Assembly (NCBI GenBank): GCA_946699065.1
Contig: CAMPDV010000925.1
Location: 1-64,000, forward strand
DNA: 64,000 nucleotides
Origin: Loxodes magnus
Lineage: Eukaryota > Ciliophora > Karyorelictea > Loxodida > Loxodidae
Direction: 5' to 3'
Shown here: in pieces, positions 11,346 through 23,085 of the stretch
Numbering within the stretch: the first letter of the stretch is position 1
How the letters are laid out: every line of letters begins with the position of its first letter
The notes under the pieces: model-generated
What the model was told of the DNA's origin: nothing
Seen by the model: the letters and a program-made list of their open reading frames with translations, nothing else
Databases searched by the model: none
Made by a program: the position numbers and the translations under genes

Positions 11346-14300
11346 TCAATACATGTCTATTTCTTCAAGTAAGCCTTCAGGTAATAAAAATTCTTCTCTT
11401 ATTAGTTCCATATCTTCATCATTTTCTTCTTCAACATCTCTTGTTCTTCTGTCTTCTATCTATCTACGTTTTATTGATTCTTTGTTACAAGCGTCCATTA
11501 TTTTTTTTACATACTTTGCTAATTTTCGTTTCTAATTATTTTCTTCTTAATCAAGCTTTTATAAACTCATAAAAATTATCCTTTTCCTGCTCTATAATCT
11601 TTTCCTATTTCTTTTTTCATTCAATTTTCTTTTCTAAGTATCTTTTTTTTCTTTTTTCTAATATGTTTTTGATATAATCTTTTATTATCAAGTCAGTTTT
11701 AGCTCTTTTTTACTCTTCTTAGGTTCTAATGAATTTTTCGAATTTTGTCGTACCTCATATTATTTCAAATAGTTCCATTACTTGTCTTTCTACCCCTATT
11801 GTTCTTAACTTTCTAATACATATTTATCTACTTTCTTTGCATTCTGAGCATTTTTCTATGATATGCCTTTCGTTTTCTCTTGCATCATTACAGAAAGGGC
11901 ATTTGCTTGTCGCAACTAGGTGTCTTTCTTTTAAACAATTCTGGCTCCCATTAAATCTCATTCTTATTCTAAATATGTAGCCTATTTCTTCTTTTCTATT
12001 TTTATTGTATCTCAGGTAGTTGGGTGGTCCTACTACATATTCATCAAATCATGTTTTTCTATACTGTAGAGTTTTTATCATTTACTCTATTCTTTCTCTA
12101 TCTTCTACGTATACTCTATGTTCTAAAATTGCACGATTAATGTTTTTCTTCCCTTTTTGATTATTATTACCATCATCTATAAATATATTTTTGTCTTCAA
12201 TTTTTAATTCTAATTTTATTGTCGTGCAGTATTGTTCAAAAATAAAGTTCTCTTTTTTACTTAGGTCGAACATTAATCCATCTACTGTTTTTCCTTAGTT
12301 ACCTATTAGTCTGCCTCTTAATCTCAGCGTTTTCTGCCATAGGTAATGTTTAAATTTCATAAACTGTAACTCGTATTCTAGCATCTCATTTTACACTTAG
12401 AAAGGGGCATCTATGATTGCTCGTAAAGATCTTCTCTATATTATTTCTAATTGTTCCATCACTTATTTTCCTACAAATTATTCACAATATGGGATAACTT
12501 CTGTCCCATAGCTGAATACTGAGCTTACGAACGTTTTTATCATTATTCCTGCATTATATGGTGTTAATCCCTTATTCATTGTTATTTTACCCAGTATTCA
12601 TGTTTACATCTTTTATGCTGCTTCTAGTCTGTTCTCCATGTGTTTTTCAAAGCTGATGGTCTCTTCTATTATATGCCCTAGGTACTAAAAGGACGTTACT
12701 CTTTCGATTCTTAAATTTCCCACCTCAATAGTATTGCCTATATTTTCTCAGTTTCTATTTTCTACTGCTTTTCATATCATTCATTTTGTTTTATCTGCAA
12801 TTTCCAGTTTTTATTTTTCTGTCCATGAGGTTAAATTTTTGATTACTTCCTCTAATTATTCTCATTCACTTATTAAGGCTAGGTCATCTGCATATGCAAA
12901 ACATCCTTCATATATTTCTTGTGTTCATCCCTCTTCGTTTTTAAAGTCTATCGTAATTCCTAGCTTTTAATCTTCCAAGCTATGGAGAAGTCTTGCTATT
13001 ATTAAGTTAAATAATCTTGGTGACGTTATGCTTCCCTGTTTTAGTCCTTTATTTGTCGCGAATGATTTTGCTATTTATTCGTTGATTTTAAGTTTAATTT
13101 CTTCTTCACAGTAGAAGTTTGCTAGGAGTTTAATTATCTATTCCGGTACTTTTAGATCTTTTAGGATTTATCATATATCTTTTCTTTGCACCGAGTCGTA
13201 CGCTTTCTTAATATCAACAAATATTACGAAAACATCTTTTTTGTTCCGTATTGATCATTCCTATACTGTTCTTAGGTTGAAAATTTATAGTGAACATGAT
13301 TTTCCTTTTTTAAAGCCATATTAATATTCGCTTTCATCATTATGCAGATATCCTTATAGTTGCTAGAAAATTCATGCATCTACTATTTTTAAAGCATGAT
13401 TCAGTAAAGAGATTGGTCTATAATTCATCGGGTTCATCTGTCCTCCTTTTTTGTATATTAATACTATGTATTATTATTTCATCTCTTAAGGTATTACTCC
13501 CTCTTAAATCATCTTAACTGTCATTTTACATGTTACTTCTGTTATTTTTTCCCTGCCTGTTAATATTGTACCTACTTGTATTTCATCAGGTCCTGCTGTT
13601 TTTCATTTCGCCAATTAGTTGATGATTTCTCAAATTTCATATTCGTTTATCACTATTTATCTCTTGTTTAAGAATTTAATTGGTAACGTATTATCGGCAT
13701 CTTCATATAGTTTCTACCATTCATCCCTGAAAGTATTAACATCTTCTTTTAATAAGGATACTCATTAATTATTTTTTCTATTAAGTAAGTTTTTTAGTTT
13801 CTTCCACATATCTGTTAGACTTCCTTTATTTACATTGTCCATAAATAGGTTTAGTTAGTTTCTTTTATCTTTTTTTCTTGATTAAATGTATTCTTATCTT
13901 ACTCTTTGGTATTCTCTTTGATTCTCATTTTATTGATTTTCATTTATTTGTTCACTGTTCTTTACCCTTTATTTTAATTGTTGCTGCATTTTCTAAAGAT
14001 TTTATTACACTATTTTGTTGTTTCTGAATATTTATATATCTTAGAGTTTTATGTTTTAAATTTTCCACATACTATTTAAACTCCTTCTTATATCTTTTTC
14101 TTTCATCATTTATAAGTCTATGTGCCGTTTAGGTTATCAATTTCTTCTTCTTAGAGATTTTCTTGTATAAATCTTTCAAATTTTTCTTATATCTCTTTTT
14201 TCTTTAATAGTAGGTAGTTTATTTTTGCTATCTTTTATGGCTTTCTTACTTCTTTACCCATCTTTACCTATATAATACCAGGCCTATGGTCACCTATTAC

Positions 14301-15870
14301 GTATGAGTAATAAAAATCACTCTTTAACACCTTTTCTCTCATACTCTCTTCGATTAAAAAGTAATCTATTTTATACTCATTGTTTTAGTGAATAAAGGTA
14401 CCTATTTCAGTTGGGTCTAGGCATATTAAATTATTCTGTTCCATAAACTGTGTCATTCTCTTTCCTGCTGAGTTTGTTTTCTTTGGCAGTCATTTTTCTA
14501 TGTGCGCATTTCAGTCTCCTATTATCATTATATTAAGTCCTTTTTCTATTGCTTATAGTTTAAATTCATTCACTAAATTATAGAAAGGCTCATACTGTTC
14601 GTTGTTATTTGCAACAGGAGCGTAGACATTTATTACTGCTAATTATTTCATTATTTCTATTGCCATTACTCTCGCTCCTCCAAAGAGCGTCATTTGGTTT
14701 ACTTCATTCTATATCTCTCTGATCTCCTTACATATGTCGTTTCTAATATAGAATGCTACTCCTTTTCCTTTTTTTGATCCCACATTTATTAAGTTTTTAT
14801 ATCCTGCTATATTACACATATCTTTTTAGTCTTCAATCTAAATTTCTTATATTGCCATTATGTGGATACTTTTTTGAGTCATGAATTTGGCTAGTGCCTC
14901 TTTTGCTCTTCTTACTCCCCTAACATTTGCTGTCCCTATTTTTATGACTTATTCTTAATCTTTTTTTACACTCATTCCCTCTACTTCCTCTTCACCTTAT
15001 TCTTCTTTTTATTCATCTTCCTTCTCCACCTTTTCTTCTTCTTATCTATCATTCTATGCTTCCATATTATTTTTTTTATTAGTTCTTTCCCCTTTTTTGT
15101 CTTTTTCATCTTATTATCTACCTTTTCCTTCTTCTTATCTATTCTAATCTTCTTCTTTTTCCTTTTCCTATTAGTTGAAGTCGGATAATTGTTCATTTTT
15201 GTTTATCGGTTTCTTAGCATAGTACATTCTCATTGAAGTTCGCTTCAATTTACTTCTTTCTTCTCACTTTTATCTTGCATCTTATTCTTTTTCTTCTTGA
15301 GTTTGCTCTATTTCTTTTTGCTTTTTTCCTTTATTTACATTTTACCTGACATACTCCATTATACTATTTTGTTTATTTCTTATTTCTTTTGTTAGGGTTT
15401 AGCGTTTTTACCATCACCTATCCTATCCTTTTCTCTAATTTGCTTTATGGTATATTTTATTATTTAGTTGATTGTTTTTTATTTAATTTAATTATTTGAA
15501 CATTTCTCTATCCCTCTGTCTTACATATGTCCAATTCCATTTTGATGAAAAATAATTTTTATTTATTCTTTTAGCATAAAAAACTTTTTATTATTTAATT
15601 GTTTAGTTGTTTTAATTATTTTTCTATTCTCCTAATTTTATTTACTTCTCTTCTTCCCTTGATTCCTCTATAATCATTTATTCTTCTTCTCCAATTATCC
15701 TCTTATTTGCTTGATTTGCTTCAAAATCTGGTTTGTTTATTGTTAAAATAACTTCTCCTTCAAGTATCTCTAATTCTCTTGTATGTAACTTTTTCCTTTT
15801 TGCTGCTTCTACCCTTCTGCATTGCTGGTCTGTGTGCCCTTTCACTTTACATAGGCAGTAGATAAAATTT
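11346..15870 (-). pseudogene. LINE ORF2: CCHC knuckle, APE endonuclease, reverse transcriptase
   Basis: From the 5' side (15870) it starts with the CCHC knuckle CLCKVKGHTDQQC, which runs in one frame through a long Lys/Glu/Gln-rich linker into the endonuclease at about 14975-14280. Visible endonuclease motifs are TANVRG, AIQEIQ, NVYAP, GDWNAH (its Trp is TGA) and GDHRPG. The linker at about 14150-13800 changes frame more than once. The reverse transcriptase (about 13780-12880) shows MNYRPISLLN, VFVIFVDIKKAYDSV, GLKQGSITSPRLFN and FAYADDLALIS. A C-terminal CPFC...H...C region lies near 11880. The ORF closes on TGA at 11346-11348 after an acidic tail. It nicks target DNA and copies the element RNA. 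Whether the knuckle belongs to ORF1 or ORF2 depends on a one-base shift at about 15870. Confidence 0.85.
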
Positions 15871-16669
15871 TACTGGGTGTTATATTCTCATTTTGTTTCC
15901 ATTCAAATCTATTACTCCTGGTATCCTCTTTGCTTCGTCTACATCCTTTAAATCTAGGTAGACTACACTGCTCCCTGTTAGTATTGTTGTGTTTGGATAT
16001 GTATGCTATATCTCTCCTCTTGATTTTCCATATTATCTTATTATTTCCATTACTTCCTTCATATTTGAGTATTCGTTAATTGTGAAGTAAATTGGGTAGT
16101 TATGAATGTCAAAATATTCCAATTAGTTTCTAGCTTAGATAGGACTTCTAACTCCTTTGAACGTTCATTCCCTGAATTAAGTGAAATGTTAGTATCTTTC
16201 TTCATTGTTAAATACCAAGTATACAATTCCGTTTTATTTCACTATGAACTTCGCCACTGCTTGTCCGTAATCCTTCCATATTTGATTTCTAAACACTTGT
16301 ATAACTTCTTAGTCTTTGGCCTTTTTCTCTACTAAATCAGTGTTTTCCAAGTAATGGTTAAAGTAAATTGCGGCCGCCATTTCTGATAAATCATCATAGG
16401 CATTTTAGTAGACGCTTTGAATTTATTCTTCAGGGACGTTGGCTGAAATGAGTTGTACATTATTTTGTTAAATTATTACTTAGGTTGTTTACTTTTTTTA
16501 CCACATTCCTTTCTTATTTTGTACTCCTCCTTTTAGTACAGTTCGGCCAATCATGGGTATATTACTATTTTTTTTCTATTATTCGTTCTATTATTTCATA
16601 TTCGTTCGGTCCGTTAGTTTGGTCCTGCGTAGTCTGAGGTCTTGCATTATTAGTCTGGCTTCCATGCAT
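15871..16669 (-). pseudogene. LINE ORF1 (gag-like RNA-binding protein)
   Basis: It starts MHGSQTNNARPQTTQDQTNG at 16669 and contains an alpha/beta region of about 200 residues: EMAAAIYFNHYLENTDLVEK, then a stretch with QVFRNQIWKDYGQAVAKFIV, then GSSVVYLDLKDVDEAKRIPG and VIDLNGNKMRI. The layout of an RNA-binding fold followed at once by a CCHC knuckle matches gag-like ORF1 proteins of plant and protist LINEs. It would coat the element RNA. One frame change lies in an eight-A run near 16568-16575, and another sits just before the knuckle. The rest is uninterrupted, with TGA used as Trp. Confidence 0.75.
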
Positions 16670-16990
16670 AATAAAGAAGGTTGGAATAATTAAAGCAAAG
16701 ACGTGGTAAAAAAAAGTGCTTCAGGTTTTCTCTCCTCTGAGGAGGTGGTATAAAAACCCTTCTTGAAGCTAACCATTTTTTAATATATATAATAATTTAT
16801 CTTAGATTAAATTATACAATTAGCTATTTAATTACCTTTAAACGAAATTTGCTTAAATATCTGATCTAAATCTTAAAATAAGCTAAATGGAACAAATTTA
16901 AAAAGCTTTTAATGAAAAAACTTTATAGATATATTGATTTAAAATGATTAACAGCCTGATATCTCTAAAGATTAGAAGAATCAGTCTTAG

Positions 16991-17003
16991 AAGCGCGGTA
17001 AAT
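16991..17003. repeat. 13-bp target-site duplication, left
   Basis: The text aagcgcggtaaat recurs exactly at 17852-17864. The two copies bracket the ORF1-only element, as expected for target-primed insertion. Confidence 0.8.
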
Positions 17004-17851
17004 GATAATAATAATATACTTAATGTTAATAAAATTGTTTACCGATCACAGGACTTGAAACCTGGTCGCAGCTTCCACTATTTTTTTGCGTGGTTGGGTT
17101 CCACGGTCTTTTTTATTGAGAAGACAACTATCATGAACAAATTCAGGGCTTAAATTCTAAAATATTTTTCTTTTATAGATCCCTTCCTTTGTTACATAAA
17201 ATCTTGATAAAATTCTTAATGTTTTTTATTCTTTAATTTTTTGTTTAGTTTAAAAACTTTTGCATCTTCTTAGAATATGTCATTATGATCTACAGTATCA
17301 GCATTTTTTTCTTTCAATTTTATTTTGAGTTCTTAAATTCAAAATTTTTTCAATGTTTTTAATTCTTTTGTTCATTTAGGTTGTTTCTTTACTATTTTCT
17401 TATTCTTTCATTTTTTCTTAGGATTGAGAGATTATTAATTTATTTTGAGGATCTTCAATCTACATTGATACAACTGATGATGGAGGCAGTTAAGATTAGG
17501 ACCAAATTTATTATCTTGTGATTTATTTATTATTTATTAATATTGTCTTGAGTTAATCTATTTCAAGGTTGAGTTGTTCGTAGTTAGTAAGAATTTCTCG
17601 AATTTAATTAGTCAGATTTCAGATCGTTTCTTCTTATTTGACTATAACTTTATTTAATTTTTCAACTTGTTCTTTTTCTATTCAAGAAGTTTCTGGGTCA
17701 ACCATGCGCTTTCCCTAGGAAGGAGATGAAGAGCTTGATTATTCTAAGGCCTAATTTTTTTATTTTTAAATTAGATAGGCTTTTCTTCTAGCCTTCTTAA
17801 TTTCGACCTTGCTAAGATGCTGTCCGATATTAAACTCCATTTTATTTGCTT
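17004..17851 (-). mobile_element. ORF1-only retroposon with target-site duplications
   Basis: A complete-looking 848-bp minus-strand element between perfect 13-bp direct repeats. Its 5' end is AAGCAAATAAA directly before the ATG at 17840. The encoded protein has a basic N-terminus (MEFNIGQHLSKVEIKKARRK), a Gln-rich coiled coil (about 17500-17660) and a CCHC knuckle near 17256-17300 (CWYCRSQWHILRRC, both Trp written TGA). About 250 bp of 3' UTR follow, with a GC-rich stem (CCGTGGAACCCAACCACG) and an AT-only tail ending in repeated ATT. No endonuclease or reverse transcriptase is present. It is the best-delimited member of its group and interrupts only the left arm, so it inserted after the arms parted, or was never copied. 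Confidence 0.8.
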
Positions 17852-17864
17852 AAGCGCGGTAAAT
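17852..17864. repeat. 13-bp target-site duplication, right
   Basis: This is an exact copy of 16991-17003. Confidence 0.8.
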
Positions 17865-18455
17865 AAATATCTTATTCTATTGCTTATTTATAAATTTAAG
17901 CTTTATTATTTAAAATTGATTATCAAATTAATTTTGGTTAATTATTTAAAGTAGTAAAATTATTTTTAAATAACTAGAATAAATATTATAAACAAATTTA
18001 AAATTAAATAAAAATAATTAAAACTTTAAATATTATTTAAATAGTTTGATACAAATATAAAGGATTCTAATTTTTAAAACCTAAATTTTTGAAATTTTTA
18101 ACTATTATTTAAAGTGATCTTTTAAATACATCTTTAAATTAATTAATTTTAATTTTTCCTTAAGTAAATATAAACTTATTTTCAATGCAAAAAATTTTAA
18201 TTTTTGCTATTTTAATAAATTAAATTAAATAGTGATTCTAGCTAAAAGTAATAAAAATTTTAAATTTAAAGATCATTTATGCAAGTTTTGAATTTACAGT
18301 GGAAAATAGTTTTTGTTGCTTCTAAAATAGAAAATGCTAGTAGAATATTATCAAATTAGAATAATCATGTTGTTATTATTTCTTTAAAAAAAACTTATAT
18401 TTATATGTTTAAGCTTTAAATTATTAACTATTTATAAATTTAAGTTTTTTAAAGT

Positions 18456-20317
18456 CAGTATGCATAAATAAACATTTCTTCTTTCCAATTTCCTAAAGTT
18501 GAATCGAAGTTGTATATCTTTTATCCGTCATAAACCAGGAAATATACTTCTTTTTATTTGTTAAAATTTTCATAATTAAGTGAGCTTTAATTGCTAGGTC
18601 CTCCAATATATTTTTCACCAATTTCAGTGAAAGGTTAATTTTCGCTTTCATTGGTAAATAAATATGTTTTATCTAAAAAGGGTCCAAAAAAATAAATTTT
18701 GCTGCTAAATTCTATGATATTAATTGCAGATCCATTTGGAAGGGTATTTTGATAAAAAATTCAAGTTTATAGAGCTTAATTAAAGATCTATATAAATGGA
18801 ACAGCAATGCAATTTTATTAAACTCCCCCTAGCACATATATTAATCCATCTTTTATAAAGCATCCAAAGTTTTTAACTGGTTAGGGAATTTCTTCAATTT
18901 ATTTAAAAGATTCTGTTCTAAGATCGAAATATTCACACTTTTATTAGTCCTAATTTTCATCAATATTTCCAGAAATAAGATATAAAGCTTATTATTATTA
19001 ATCTAGTGCCATTCCATGACTATTCCTAGGAAATATCATTTAATATGTAAACTCCACTTGAAGATTTTTTTGATTTATTTTTTAAAAGTTTCTCTATATA
19101 TATTCCTAGCTTTTACCACCTGAAACAAAGATTTCTTTTTCAAAGTGAAATATGCTACTATAATTATCTAGTTAGATTTAAGAAGAGAATATTGGTTCTT
19201 ACGTAAAGTTAGTTCCTTTTTAAACAATAATTGTATTAATATCCTTTAAAAAATAACTACCAAACTAAGATAACTAACTTAGAAAATCTGCTTAACTTGT
19301 ATAACTACTTAAAGTTTCACTATTCAGTTATAAGTTTGAATAAAATCTTTCATAAATTGGAATTTCTGGTTTATAATAGCTTTTTAATGAAATAATCTCC
19401 TGCGTAAAATCTTAGATAGAGCATCTCATTTCGGGTTCGTAAACGAAGCATTTTAGTAATAGTTACTCTAGTCTTTCTCTGCTATTAATCACATCGTTAA
19501 ATTAGGGTATTTACTTTTTATCTTTTACATGATATTTTATATAAGATTCTTTTATATTAGCCCATGGAACGCTTTCGTTAAAAATTTCCAAAGCAAGACA
19601 CGCTAAAGCTCAAATATCTGACTATTTATAAAAGAGGTAATCAAAACATTCAGGTGCAAATCAGTTAATTGAACCTCTTCCCTTCGAACTAAAATATTTT
19701 ACAGCATCAGTAGTCAGTCCCAAATCAGCTACCACTGGATCATATGATTCGTCTAAAAGTATATTAAGTGATTTAATATCTCGATGTATTAACTCTGCTT
19801 CATGTATAGCGACAATTCCTTTGCTAATTTAACTTAATAACTTCAATTTCCTTCAAAACTTAACTTCTTCTACGGCTTCTTCTTAAAACAGCTGCTTTTT
19901 CTAAATGATTTAATATAAACTCCCTTTTTAATACAACTTTGTAATTGAACTCAAAGAAAAGTCATTTACTTCATTTCTAATTGCTATTCCCTCAAGGCTT
20001 AATACTCTTTTATGATTAACTTTTAGAAGGCTATCTACTTCCTAATAAAAGTCATTTATTATCTATTACTTTTAATTGTATTTTTGCTTTATTATTTTAA
20101 GAGCATATTTATTTCGCTAAATCTCAATTTCATAGACATCGGCGAATCCTCCATCTCCAAGTTTTTTAAGATTATTCATTACTTGATTATTAGGTATCAG
20201 ATCTATTAAATCGAATATTAAAATATTCTTAGATGTCTAATTTCTTTTATTCTTTACCAGTTCTACAATATCTTCAATAGTATAATTCTTCTTATTAGTT
20301 GTGAACTATTTTTCCAT
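18456..20317 (-). CDS. protein kinase-kelch protein, left-arm copy (3' frameshift)
   Basis: This is the inverted duplicate of the gene at 55152-57014 and is nearly identical to it. It carries the same kinase domain, the same kelch-like half and the same four in-frame TGA codons at Trp positions. It is 1862 bp to the homologous TGA, one base shorter than its twin. The missing base is near 18480, where one copy reads GGAAAGAGAAATG and the other GGAAAGAAGAAATG. Only the last eight or so residues are affected, but the frame then runs past the normal TGA. Missense differences exist too, for example Glu to Val just after the DLG motif. Both halves of the protein could still fold, so it may be active with an altered tail, or be the start of a pseudogene. 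Confidence 0.85.
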
Positions 20318-20524
20318 ATTTTATAAACCTGACTAATGATTTCTTTATTTAAATAAGATTTTTGTTTGATTGAAGAATTAAAGAACTTATAATAATTTCC
20401 TTTATAGTTATCCTTTCTTTCAAATTAAGTACATTATATTATGCTAATAAGCCAGTCTCTTTAGTATTCAAATATTTAAACCTTATAAACCTAATTATTC
20501 TATTTGTAGTCACTTTTTATTTTT

Positions 20525-20960
20525 ATTATATATATAAAATGGATGTTTGCCGTGCCAGATTAATTAGTAGGTAATCTGGTCCAGTGTATACTGCATTGCG
20601 AGTAATCTCGCACTAGATGCCACCACAAGGAAGAGAGGTTAAGCTCCGTTGAGACATACCTAACTTACCCCGAATGTTCTCTCTAGCAGTATGAAAGTTT
20701 GACTGACGCACCCGAATGACTTTATAACTAATTCTTATTTGGATCTTATTCAAGAAGACTGAAGCATTTGACTCAAGATTTAAGAATAATTTTGAATAAG
20801 AAGATTCCCCATTTGGAGAATCTGACATGATTCATTGGACTTCTAGAATTTTAACAAGAAACATGAGAACATTTTTCTTAATATTAAATATTAATATTGA
20901 AAGAGCTGCGCGCCAATGAGGTGCTACGCGCCTTATAATAATTTTGATTTATTTATCTAA
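20525..20960 (+). mobile_element. hairpin-tailed short retroposon (copy in left arm)
   Basis: It begins with TATATATAAAATGGATG and ends with the LINE-type tail (agagctgcgcgcc...gctacgcgcc, then TTTATTTAT). The body is GC-richer than its surroundings and has two short perfect hairpins: CCAGATTA/TAATCTGG at 20563-20587 and TGCGAG/CTCGCA at about 20596-20611. The same body occurs at 42918-43370, about 75-80% similar with indels. The right-arm twin is 54509-54945. A reading frame with TGA as Trp runs from the ATG, but the other copy does not keep it, so an RNA-type (SINE-like) element is more likely than a coding one. The frame that opens on the other strand is an artefact. Confidence 0.75.
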
Positions 20961-22309
20961 TTTTATATGACATATGACTTATTAATCTAATCTCTAGTTT
21001 GATAAGAGCATTTCTATTTAAAGCAAAAATTTCTAAATAATGTATCTAAAAAATGAAATTATGATTGTTATTTTACTAATAAAGAGAATGACTTTAGTAT
21101 TAAAGAACTAATTTATCTATATACTTACTCTTTTTATAAGAATTTTCATCTATCAATTTTATTTTACTAATTTATCTTTAAAAGTTAAAAGTCAATAGAT
21201 ATTTATATTTCCAAAAATTAGCCTTTACATCTTTGTATCTAGAGAAAGTTTCCTTTTGAATTAAAGGTCGGAATAGATTTTTATTAGCATAATTTTATAG
21301 TTAAGCCTGCTATATCTAAAAATATTTATAAAATTGCATTGTTTACTTTTACAACATTTTTCCTATATATTATGCCTGATTAAGTTAGTCTATTTAAAAT
21401 AGGTTTTTTATTATGTTTTTTAATTTTTTAACAAATTAGAATCTCACCAGTATCTTTTATAATGACGCTGCTTTTGAAATATATAATAGCGCATTTTTCT
21501 TCTTATACTTTATTACTATTCATTTATTTCTACATCTATAGGTACAATTACTATCATCCATTTATTTATATAATTTCTTATTATTGTGCTTATTTTTCTA
21601 AAAGTTCTTTATTTAATATTGGAACTAAAAAAACTAAAATTGAAAATTAGAGGGATTTAATTAATATTTCTTCAATTTTATTTATATATCATTTATAGCT
21701 ATATGTTATTTATTGCATTATCTTTTGATGAAAGTTAAAGACTTAGTTCTTTCCCTATTTTTTCTTATATATTATCTAATTTTTCAATCTTTAATTTTTG
21801 TTGCTTTCATTTTTAATGCAGATCTGATATTCTTTAATGGAATGATTATAAAAAGATTGCTAAGATCATTTTCCTTTATTTTATAGAGGTAATTATTTAA
21901 TTAAATTAGATTAGTATTCTTAATTTTTTACTATTCATTAAGAGAGATCTTTTATTTCTTAGGTGCTATTTTATTCTAAAGATTTATATTTAGAATTTAA
22001 AAGTTAGCAGATCACTAGTCTATATAAATAGACTTTCTTTATATTTTAATTAAACTTTTAAATAGAAAATTAAAATAGCTATATAGTACTTAGGTATTAT
22101 TAACTATATAATATTCATTTATTTTTTATTATTCTAATAAGATTCATTTAACTACATTTTATTTCATTCTCCTTACTACTCAATTTTTAAGTTAATTATT
22201 TATAATTCTATATCCCAAAAAGATAGCAGAAGATTAAATTATTATTATTATTTAAAATTGTTTAACAGCAGTACATCACTGCCATTTCAAATAAGTTTTT
22301 AAATAAAAG

Positions 22310-23085
22310 TCTTTTTGATTGCTAAGGTCTTTGTCATTTCTTCTCTTCAGTTCATATATTCTTTAATTTTTTTAATCTTATATATATTTCCTTCGTCAAA
22401 TGACTCCATTCTTGTTGCAGTATAGCTGCTCTCTCTTCTTTATTCTTATTATTTTGCTTAATTCTAGCAGTTCTTATACAAGTTTCATTTGCTTTTATAA
22501 AAGTAACATCATTTTCTAATTCTTAAATCACGATTCATAACCTTCTGTAGTCCCGTGATTTGATGTCTATGTTGCGGTTTACTAAGTTATGTTAACTTAA
22601 GATATTCCTATGACTCTATATTATTTTTTCAATCTACTTGCTTTTTTTAATATTCTATATTTAGGAGTTTGACTTGCTGAACTATTCTCGCTGATATGTC
22701 CATAAGATATCAAGCTCCTTCTTTTGGTTAGACATTCTAAGGTCTAGTATATCTTGAAGTCCATGCTAGATCTATTCTATCAGCTTTTTGTTCTCCTTAC
22801 GGAGCTTCTTAACCTCTTCCTAGAGTTTAGTACTACTTTAAGGAGCTATTCCATACTCATCGAACTAAAGGATTTAATTCTGCAACTTTCTGGTATAGGG
22901 CGGACTTCTCTTACTTCCTCGATTTCTTCTCCAAATTTGGTGACAATTTGGCATGAGTCATATCTAGCAGTTTTTTCTACTCCTCATAGTTCTGCTTCAT
23001 TCAGGCTCCTATTTCCTGGTAGCGGGAAAGAATCCCTTTCTGAAGTACGATATTCTTTTTATTCAGAAGTAAAGTAATTTAAGAT
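22310..23085 (-). mobile_element. ORF1-only retroposon (left-arm copy)
   Basis: This is the inverted twin of 52384-53160. Read on the minus strand it encodes a coiled coil (KKFHKENKKLIEQIQHGL) and then a degenerate zinc knuckle in which one Cys is Tyr and the His is Asn. The plus-strand frame that opens with MKSMLDLFYQ is the antisense shadow of this ORF. Confidence 0.65.

Larger units (their letters stand above)
11281..16790 (-). mobile_element. LINE retrotransposon, near full length, APE type
   Basis: A minus-strand non-LTR retrotransposon of about 5.5 kb. The 5' end near 16790 has an ATA-rich run leading to AAAAATGG, then a GC-richer leader with CCTCCTCAGAGGAG. The first ORF starts at 16669 and carries a CCHC knuckle at its end. 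Next come an acidic/basic linker, an APE-like endonuclease, a reverse transcriptase with YADD, and a C-terminal Cys/His-rich region. The 3' end is a hairpin (AGAGC...GCTCT) followed by (TTTA)n at 11281-11335. Most frames are long and intact, but I count at least four frame changes, mainly in A-runs, so the copy looks inactive though fairly young. Some of these could be sequencing errors in homopolymers. TGA stands at many Trp positions in both ORFs. Confidence 0.9.

Noticed and set aside
14981-15196. Lys-rich 71-codon minus-strand frame
   Set aside because: It is a different frame from the knuckle-endonuclease frame, which also runs open here; Lys-rich text results from the AAG/AAA repeats.
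16102-16335. 77-codon plus-strand open frame inside the LINE
   Set aside because: It is the shadow of LINE ORF1, which is intact on the minus strand at this place.
21462-21650. 62-codon hydrophobic frame identical in both arms (also 53819-54007)
   Set aside because: Identity follows from the recent duplication. The sequence is low-complexity Tyr/Ile/Phe with no known domain.
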